Shown here one piece after another: positions 58,459-64,000 of a DNA stretch of 64,000 nucleotides. The DNA is taken from positions 124,001 to 188,000 of the forward strand of contig NZ_JAPSLH010000001.1 of the NCBI RefSeq assembly GCF_031180965.1. Reading direction: 5' to 3'. Position numbers and translations under genes: made by a program. The first letter of the stretch is position 1. Every line of letters starts with the position of its first letter. The notes beneath the pieces are model-generated. The model made no database searches. It saw only the letters and a list, made by a program, of their open reading frames with translations, and was not told the origin of the DNA. The DNA comes from Chelativorans sp. Its GTDB lineage: Bacteria; Pseudomonadota; Alphaproteobacteria; Rhizobiales; Rhizobiaceae.

Positions 58459-61400
58459 CTACTTCCTGAGCTGGTCGCGGAGCGCGGCGAGCTTGGCGAA
58501 GGGCGAATTGGGATCGATCTTGGCCGGCCTTTCCTCGCGCCGTTGCGGCCGCTCGTCGCGACGCTGCAGCCGGTTCTGCTGGCCTTCACGGCCCTCCCGG
58601 CTCTTCACGCCGCCGTTCCGCTCCCGCCCCGCTTCGGCCTGGCGGGAATGACGGGGCTTGCCCGTCGCCTGCCGCGGGCCCTCTTGCCCCTGCTGCCGCC
58701 CGTGCTTCTCCTGCCTCTGACCAGGCCGCCGCTCAAACCGCGCCTGCCGCCATATGAGCACAGGCTTTGGCACTTCGTCGGAAGCGGGTGCTGCTTCGGG
58801 AACAGTGGTTTCGGACAGCGCAGGAGAGGCTTCGCCCGCAAAATGGCTCGGCGTTTCGGCGTCGGCCGGCGTGGATGCCGTGTCCGCTACGGGAGTGGGC
58901 TCATTCACATCCGCTGGCTGCGCCGGCCCGAGGCCGGTGGCAAGCCCGCCGGTTGCAGGTTGGGTCGGCGCCGAGGTCTGATCCCGCGCCTCCCCGATGG
59001 CTTCGTGCTCGGGTGCGGAGGGCTGATCCGCTGCTGGCGATGCCTCAGAAGAAGGATCGGCCGGCCCGGCCGGATCGCCAGGCTCTTCAGAGCCGCCATC
59101 GCCGGCCGAAGCTCCAGCCTCGGCCGGATCTTCGGGCGCCGCCTCCGCCTGCGCGGGCCGATCGAGATCTGCCAGCCGGGCGCTAACCTCCTCGGCAGGT
59201 TTCGGCTCGGCGCGATAGCCCAGCCCCTTGAGGATGGCCTCCATGTCGTCCGCCGTGGCGCCGAGAATCGACATCATGGCAGGCGTGACGACAAAAGCCT
59301 CGCCGCCCAACGCGCCTTCCGGCCGCTTCCCGGTGCCCGCCTTCCAGGCGATCGCCGGGCGGATCAGGTCCGCCAGCCGCTCCAATATGTCGATGCGCAC
59401 CGCTCGCCGGCCCAGATTGCGGAAGCCTGCAAGGCGATAGAAAGCCCGCTCGAAACTCGGGTCCGTGACTACGGATGTGCGCCCCGCCGCGAGGGCGGCG
59501 ACCACGTCGCCGTAGCCGGGCTTGTCCTTGGCGTCGTTCTTGAGCGCCCATAGAAGCGTGGCCAGGCCCGCGGGCGCCGGCTTGATGAGCGTGGGGATGA
59601 AGATGTGATAGGCGCCGAACCGCACGCCCAGCCTGCGCAAGGCCGCGCGCGCCTCCTGGTCGAGCGCACGCACCTCCTCCGCCACGTCGCGGCGATTAAG
59701 AAGACCGAAATTCTCGACGAGCTGGAAAGCGAGCCCGCGCGCAATCCCGGAGAGCATCTCCGCCTGGCGCAGATCGAGCAGCGGCTTCAGCAGGCTCTCC
59801 ACCTGGAAATTGACGAAGCGTTCCGCCCTCGCGGCGACCTTGTCGCGCGCCGGCCCGGTCAGCTGCTCGTCGGCAAGCAGGACAATGCGCGGCTTCAGGG
59901 CGTCCTCGCCCGCGGTCAGCGTCGCAACGGGAGCGCCGATCCAGCGCAGCAGGCCGTCCGAGCCGAGTGCCAGATCGCCATTGGGCGCTGCGGAGAAACG
60001 CTCGGCGCGCAGGTCGAACTCGGCAGCCAGCGCCTTCTGCGCCGCCGCTTTGACGGCCCGCGCATCCTCGCCTTCCGCAGTCCTGTCGGCGGTGAAGCGG
60101 AATCCCTGCATCTCCCCCACATGATGGCCCTCGACCAGGACCTCTCCGCTAGGGCTGACCTCTGCTTCCGGCATCGCATTCTCTCTAAGGCGCTTCATCA
60201 GCACGGAAGTCCTGCGATCAACGAAGCGTTTCGTCAATCTCTCATGCAGCGCATCGGATAGCCTGTCTTCGATCTCGCGTGTTTTTTCCTGCCAGTGTGT
60301 CGGATCGGACAGCCATCCGGGTCGATGCGAGACGAACGTCCAGGTGCGGATCTGGGCGATGCGCGCCGAAAGCGTGTCGATCTCGCCCTCTGTCGGAGAA
60401 GCCCGCTCCACCTGCTCGGCCATGTAGTCTTCGTCCACATGACCGTCGCGCGCCAGGTCCATGAAAATGGAGCTGACCAGCTCGGCATGCTGGGCGGGCG
60501 CGATCTTGCGATAGTCGGGGAGCGCGCAGGCATCCCACAGGAGCGCGACTTTCGTGCGGGTGGTCGCCAGGGCGCGCACGTCGTCGTCCCGCGAAAGATG
60601 TTCCAGCACGCGCATATCCGCGGCCGGCAAGGCTCGCGTGAGACCCTCCACCGGAGGCGCTGCTTCCAGCGATGCTTTCAGGGCGTCGATGCTCGAAATG
60701 TCGATCTCGGCCGAGCGCCACTGCAGCACCTTCACCGGCTCGAATTGATGCGTCTCTATCCGCTCCACGAGCGCATCGGGGAAAGGATCGACCTGGCCCG
60801 TCACGCCGAAAGTGCCGTCCCGCACGTGCCGGCCCGCACGACCTGCGATTTGGCCAAGCTCGGCCGCCGTCAGCTCGCGATACTGAAAGCCGTCGAATTT
60901 GTGGTTCTGGGCGAAGGCCACATGATCGACGTCGAGGTTGAGCCCCATGCCGATCGCATCGGTGGCCACCAGATAGTCCACGTCGCCCGATTGATAGAGC
61001 GCAACCTGGGCATTGCGCGTGCGGGGGCTCAGCGCCCCGAGCACGATGGCCGCGCCGCCGCGCTGGCGGCGGATCAGCTCGCCGATGGCATAGACCTCGT
61101 CCGCCGAGAAGGCGACGATCGCCGAGCGGCGCGGCAGCCGCGTGATCTTCTTTGACCCAGCATAGGTGAGCACCGACATGCGCGGTCGGGTCACCACCGA
61201 AATGCCCTTGAGTAGCCTTTCCAGTATGCCCCGCATCGTGGCTGCGCCCAGGAGCAGGGTTTCCTCCCGGCCGCGCAGATGCAAGAGCCGGTCGGTGAAG
61301 ATGTGCCCGCGCTCCAGGTCCCCCGCCAGTTGCACCTCGTCGATCGCGACAAAGGCGGCGTCCGTCTCGCGCGGCATGGCCTCCACCGTGCAGACCGAGT

Positions 61401-61653
61401 AACGCGCGCCGGGCGGGATGATCTTCTCCTCGCCCGTGATCAGCGCCACGTCACGCTCGCCAACACGCGCGGCAACGCGGTGATAGACCTCACGCGCCAG
61501 CAGCCGCAGCGGCAGGCCAATAATGCCCGACGAATGCGCGACCATGCGCTCGATCGCCAGATGGGTCTTCCCCGTATTCGTCGGCCCCAGGACCGCCGTA
61601 ACCCCTCGCCCGTCGAGCCTGGCGAGATCGCTTTTCGTCGGCTGAATATTCAT
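58459..61653 (-). CDS. Suv3-like DEAD/DEAH-box RNA helicase with long disordered tail
   Basis: 1064 residues from ATG 61653. Helicase core in the first ~400: AVLGPTNTGKTHLAIERM (Walker A), AFVAIDEVQLAGD (motif II), LLGAATMRG, TDAIGMGLNLDVDH and QIAGRAGRHVRDGTFG (motif VI). Similar to mitochondrial SUV3, which degrades RNA with PNPase. Residues ~840-1064 are Pro/Ala/Glu-rich and then Gln/Arg/Glu-rich, low complexity and probably disordered. A GANTC-rich region precedes it. The ORF also opens at 61683. Confidence 0.9.
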   Translation of the reverse strand: MNIQPTKSDLARLDGRGVTAVLGPTNTGKTHLAIERMVAHSSGIIGLPLRLLAREVYHRVAARVGERDVALITGEEKIIPPGARYSVCTVEAMPRETDAAFVAIDEVQLAGDLERGHIFTDRLLHLRGREETLLLGAATMRGILERLLKGISVVTRPRMSVLTYAGSKKITRLPRRSAIVAFSADEVYAIGELIRRQRGGAAIVLGALSPRTRNAQVALYQSGDVDYLVATDAIGMGLNLDVDHVAFAQNHKFDGFQYRELTAAELGQIAGRAGRHVRDGTFGVTGQVDPFPDALVERIETHQFEPVKVLQWRSAEIDISSIDALKASLEAAPPVEGLTRALPAADMRVLEHLSRDDDVRALATTRTKVALLWDACALPDYRKIAPAQHAELVSSIFMDLARDGHVDEDYMAEQVERASPTEGEIDTLSARIAQIRTWTFVSHRPGWLSDPTHWQEKTREIEDRLSDALHERLTKRFVDRRTSVLMKRLRENAMPEAEVSPSGEVLVEGHHVGEMQGFRFTADRTAEGEDARAVKAAAQKALAAEFDLRAERFSAAPNGDLALGSDGLLRWIGAPVATLTAGEDALKPRIVLLADEQLTGPARDKVAARAERFVNFQVESLLKPLLDLRQAEMLSGIARGLAFQLVENFGLLNRRDVAEEVRALDQEARAALRRLGVRFGAYHIFIPTLIKPAPAGLATLLWALKNDAKDKPGYGDVVAALAAGRTSVVTDPSFERAFYRLAGFRNLGRRAVRIDILERLADLIRPAIAWKAGTGKRPEGALGGEAFVVTPAMMSILGATADDMEAILKGLGYRAEPKPAEEVSARLADLDRPAQAEAAPEDPAEAGASAGDGGSEEPGDPAGPADPSSEASPAADQPSAPEHEAIGEARDQTSAPTQPATGGLATGLGPAQPADVNEPTPVADTASTPADAETPSHFAGEASPALSETTVPEAAPASDEVPKPVLIWRQARFERRPGQRQEKHGRQQGQEGPRQATGKPRHSRQAEAGRERNGGVKSREGREGQQNRLQRRDERPQRREERPAKIDPNSPFAKLAALRDQLRK

Positions 61654-61772
61654 ACACGGAATCTCGCATGCAGAACTTGCCAAGAGCGCAAGTCCACCGC
61701 TCTTGCCGCCTCCATATAGGAAGGCCGAGAAGGAGCAAAAGGCAAAATAGCCACCCTGTTAATCCTTGGAAC

Positions 61773-61877
61773 GACTCTGGAACGAATCGGCGACGAATCA
61801 CTGACTCGCATTGATTCACTCTTTGTTCGGCACCAGAGTTGGTCCCGCCGCCGAGGAATCCAACCAGATGCTGAATC
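61773..61877. promoter_or_regulatory. Cluster of seven GANTC (CcrM) methylation sites
   Basis: GANTC occurs at 61773, 61784, 61795, 61803, 61813, 61856 and 61873; the first five start 11, 11, 8 and 10 bp apart. The first part is an imperfect 11-bp tandem repeat (GGAACGACTCT, GGAACGAATCG, GCGACGAATCA). Upstream of the Suv3-like helicase on the minus strand, 120-220 bp before its start. Confidence 0.8.
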
Positions 61878-62051
61878 GGGTTTCGCTCTAGTGAGAAGAT
61901 CGCGTGGCGCCGCATTAAGATTTGACGGGCGCGGGTCGCTCCGGTTCTGGATCGGAAGAGGCAACCCTAAGGATTTGTTCATGTTTCTTAACGGAAGCTT
62001 CCACCGAAAGCGCGTCGCCCGGTCGGAGGCGTTAACCTTCCGGCCAAAGCC

Positions 62052-62073
62052 GGAACGAATGGGCGACGAATCA
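62052..62073. repeat. Second copy of the GANTC-containing 22-bp unit
   Basis: GGAACGAATGG-GCGACGAATCA matches 61779-61800 (GGAACGAATCG-GCGACGAATCA) at 21 of 22 positions, in direct orientation, 273 bp apart. It retains one GANTC (62068). Confidence 0.85.
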
Positions 62074-62228
62074 TTGTTTCGCGGAGGTTCTTGAAAGGTT
62101 CTGCACAACATGCTGTGGCCTCCACCGCCTATCAACCGATCGTGCACAGCTTTTCCACAGGCGTCGAAACATGAAAGGGCCTCGGCGTTAACAATGCCGT
62201 CCCATTTTGACGCGGTCGGCCGCTTCTC

Positions 62229-62951
62229 TCAGGCGATGTATTGGCCGCCATTGGCCGTCAGCGTCGAGCCGGTGATGAACCCGGCCTCATCGGCTGCAAG
62301 GAACACCACGCAGCGGGCGATCTCCTGAACTTCACCCAGCCTGCCGACCGGGATTTGTGCGATGATCTTTTCGCGCACGGTGTCAGGCACCGCCATGACC
62401 ATGTCGGTGGCAACGTAACCGGGGCAGATCACGTTGGCTGTGATATTGGCCCGCGCGCCCTCCTGCGCCAGCGCCTTGACGAAACCGATCTCCCCTGCCT
62501 TGGACGCCGAGTAATTCGCCTGGCCGGCCTGTCCCTTTTGGGCGTTGATGGAGGAGATCACGATTACGCGGCCGAATTTGCGGTCGCGCATGCCGGGCCA
62601 CAGGGGATGCGTCATGTTGAAGACGCCGGAGAGGTTGGTGTCGATGACCTCGCGCCACTGCGCCGGCGTCATCTTGTGGAACATCGCGTCGCGCGCGATC
62701 CCCGCATTGTTCACCAGCACGTCCACCGGGCCGAGCGCGGCTTCCACCGCCCTTATGCCGGCTACGCAGGCATCGTAGTCGGCCACCGACCAGCGGAAGG
62801 TCGGAATCCCGGTCTCCTCGTTGAAGCGTTTGGCCGCCTCTTCATTGCCGGCATAGTTTGCCGCGACGTTATAGCCGGCCTGCTTCAGCGCGATCGAGAT
62901 GGCGGCGCCGATGCCGCGCGTGCCGCCCGTCACAAGTGCCGTTCTTGGCAT
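62229..62951 (-). CDS. phaB: Acetoacetyl-CoA reductase
   Basis: NADPH-dependent step of polyhydroxybutyrate synthesis. 240 residues. SDR motifs TGGTRGIGAAI at residues 8-18, NNAG, catalytic SSINAQKGQAGQANYSASKAG (Ser, then Tyr and Lys; split here) and ATDMVMAVPDTVREKI typical of PhaB. It lies 227 bp downstream of phaA on the same strand. Confidence 0.95.
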   Translation of the reverse strand: MPRTALVTGGTRGIGAAISIALKQAGYNVAANYAGNEEAAKRFNEETGIPTFRWSVADYDACVAGIRAVEAALGPVDVLVNNAGIARDAMFHKMTPAQWREVIDTNLSGVFNMTHPLWPGMRDRKFGRVIVISSINAQKGQAGQANYSASKAGEIGFVKALAQEGARANITANVICPGYVATDMVMAVPDTVREKIIAQIPVGRLGEVQEIARCVVFLAADEAGFITGSTLTANGGQYIA

Positions 62952-63178
62952 GCAGGTCTCCCATTGAAGCCGTCATGAGCAGCCGAGCATGACCAGCCGT
63001 TATGAAAAGCAGGTGACGCGGAGGCAGCCCTGTTTCGCGCTCTGTTGGCCTATTCACCGCCTGTGCAACCCCCATAGGTCGCCGGATGGTCTAACGCCAC
63101 CCCTTGGCCGCTCCCGCAGCTTTTGCAATTCTCCGGCTCGCACACCTCCTCGATGGCTGCCGTTCCCGGTCGGCGCGG

Positions 63179-64000
63179 TCAGCGCTCGACGCACATGGCG
63201 ACACCCATACCGCCACCGATGCAGAGGGTCGCAAGGCCCTTTTTGGCGCCGCGCCGGCGCATCTCGAAGAGCAGCGTGTTGAGTATCCGCGCGCCCGACG
63301 CGCCGATAGGGTGGCCGATCGCGATCGCGCCGCCATTGACATTCACGATTTCCGGATTCCACCCCATATCCTTGTTCACGGCGCAGGCCTGTGCGGCAAA
63401 TGCCTCATTCGCCTCGACCAGGTCGAGATCGTCGGCCCGCCAGCCTGCCTTTTCCAGCGCCTTGCGCGAGGCGGGGATCGGGCCCGTGCCCATCACCGCA
63501 GGATCGACGCCGGCCGTAGCCCAGGAGGCGATGCGCGCCAGAGGCTCGATGCCTCGGCGTGAAGCCTCCTCCTCGCTCATCAGAACCATGACGGCAGCGC
63601 CATCATTGATCCCGGAGGCGCTGCCCGCGGTCACCGTTCCTTCCTTGTCGAAGGCGGGGCGGAGCTTCTGCATGGCCTCGAGCGTGGCGCCGTGACGGAT
63701 ATACTCGTCGCTGTCGACGACCAGATCGCCCTTGCGCGTCTTCACCGTGACCGGGGCGATTTCGTCCCTGAAGCGGCCGGCCTTCTGGGCGGCTTCCGCC
63801 TTGTTCTGCGAGGCGAGCGCGAAGCGGTCCTGCTCCTCGCGGGTGATCTGGAACGCACGCGCCACGTTCTCCGCCGTCATGCCCATATGGTAGCCGTTGA
63901 AGGCATCCCACAGCCCGTCACGGATCATGGTGTCAACCATGGCGTAGTCGCCCATTTTCACCCCGCCGCGCAGATGCGCGCAGTGGGGGGAAAGGGACAT
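63179..64000 (-). CDS. phaA: Acetyl-CoA C-acetyltransferase (beta-ketothiolase), 5' end outside the window
   Basis: The visible 273 residues are the C-terminal two thirds of a thiolase: [48 protein letters not shown], then the catalytic [16 protein letters not shown] (His) and [16 protein letters not shown] (Cys). The frame runs off the end at 64000, so the N-terminal part with the acyl-accepting Cys is beyond the window. Condenses two acetyl-CoA for PhaB. Confidence 0.95.
   Translation of the reverse strand: MSLSPHCAHLRGGVKMGDYAMVDTMIRDGLWDAFNGYHMGMTAENVARAFQITREEQDRFALASQNKAEAAQKAGRFRDEIAPVTVKTRKGDLVVDSDEYIRHGATLEAMQKLRPAFDKEGTVTAGSASGINDGAAVMVLMSEEEASRRGIEPLARIASWATAGVDPAVMGTGPIPASRKALEKAGWRADDLDLVEANEAFAAQACAVNKDMGWNPEIVNVNGGAIAIGHPIGASGARILNTLLFEMRRRGAKKGLATLCIGGGMGVAMCVER

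Larger units (their letters stand above)
61654..62228. other. 575-bp intergenic region between phaB and the helicase gene
   Basis: No ORF with coding character. On the minus strand it must hold the helicase promoter. It contains a GANTC cluster (61773-61877), a near-identical 22-bp repeat at 62052, and three DnaA-box-like sequences with one to two mismatches (62099, 62141, 62151). Not a recognisable oriC. Confidence 0.5.

Noticed and set aside
62090-62165. Possible chromosomal replication origin
   Set aside because: Only imperfect DnaA-like boxes, no AT-rich unwinding stretch and no neighbours such as hemE, parAB, gidA or dnaA. The GANTC cluster alone does not make an origin.

Overview
This window is a stretch of bacterial chromosome, GC-rich and densely coding. 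Gene content and order point to an alphaproteobacterium of the order Hyphomicrobiales (Rhizobiales), most likely Phyllobacteriaceae-like (Mesorhizobium/Chelativorans/Nitratireductor relatives). The markers are TrcR (DUF1013), Usg, DUF4164-ZapA, an RpoH2-type sigma factor with an EcfG/RpoE2-type promoter, the large NAD-dependent glutamate dehydrogenase, a Suv3-like helicase next to an S4 protein, a 7Fe ferredoxin and CarD, and dense GANTC (CcrM) sites. The genus call is inference. No rRNA, tRNA, prophage, insertion sequence or CRISPR array is visible, and most of the window is housekeeping backbone.

Layout. 1-6.5 kb (+): the end of proA, nadD, rsfS, rlmH, an EnvC-like murein hydrolase activator, ctpA, a YibQ-type divergent polysaccharide deacetylase and rppH. 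6.5-13.4 kb (-): leuC, an MgtC-like protein, an amino-acid ABC permease with a broken binding protein, then rplS, trmD, rimM, zapA and a DUF4164 gene. 13.6-21.2 kb (+): the central carbon block tkt, gap, a K+/H+ antiporter, pgk and class I fba. 21.4-26.4 kb: prpE, an SDR, a DUF1127-like small protein, a VOC protein with a WYL regulator, and a cupin. 26.4-31.5 kb: a 22-codon ORF with a very long Shine-Dalgarno, an Hsp70-like protein, an unexplained GC-rich hairpin-dense intergenic region, acs and usg. 31.5-36.6 kb: a polyprenyl synthase, mtgA, rpmF, a cyclic-nucleotide-binding protein, an OmpR-type regulator, an L,D-transpeptidase-fold protein and a frameshifted AhpD-like gene. 36.7-50.2 kb: NAD-glutamate dehydrogenase, an MFS transporter, purH, a heparinase-like protein, rsmB, htpX, a DUF1674 (SdhAF4-like) gene, a thermonuclease-like gene and trcR. 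50.3-53.9 kb: a TPP riboswitch and thiBPQ. 54-64 kb: an M48 lipoprotein protease, rpoH2, carD, fdxA, the S4 protein, the Suv3-like helicase, phaB and the 3' part of phaA.

Themes. Envelope maintenance (EnvC, CtpA, MtgA, L,D-transpeptidase, M48), lower glycolysis/Calvin-type carbon flow, short-chain acyl-CoA activation (PrpE, Acs) and PHB synthesis (PhaA/PhaB), stress control (RpoH2, CarD, HtpX, Hsp70), and cell-cycle control (TrcR, ZapA, GANTC sites).

The observations most worth follow-up are: (1) seven GANTC methylation sites in 105 bp, five of them spaced at about one helical turn, upstream of the Suv3-like helicase, with a near-identical 22-bp copy 273 bp away; (2) an apparently structured RNA region of about 300 nt with mutually exclusive stems downstream of acs; (3) a 22-codon ORF whose leader matches the 16S rRNA 3' tail almost completely; (4) three genes with disruptive changes (one nonsense, two apparent frameshifts); (5) an rlmH that appears to start at ATT.
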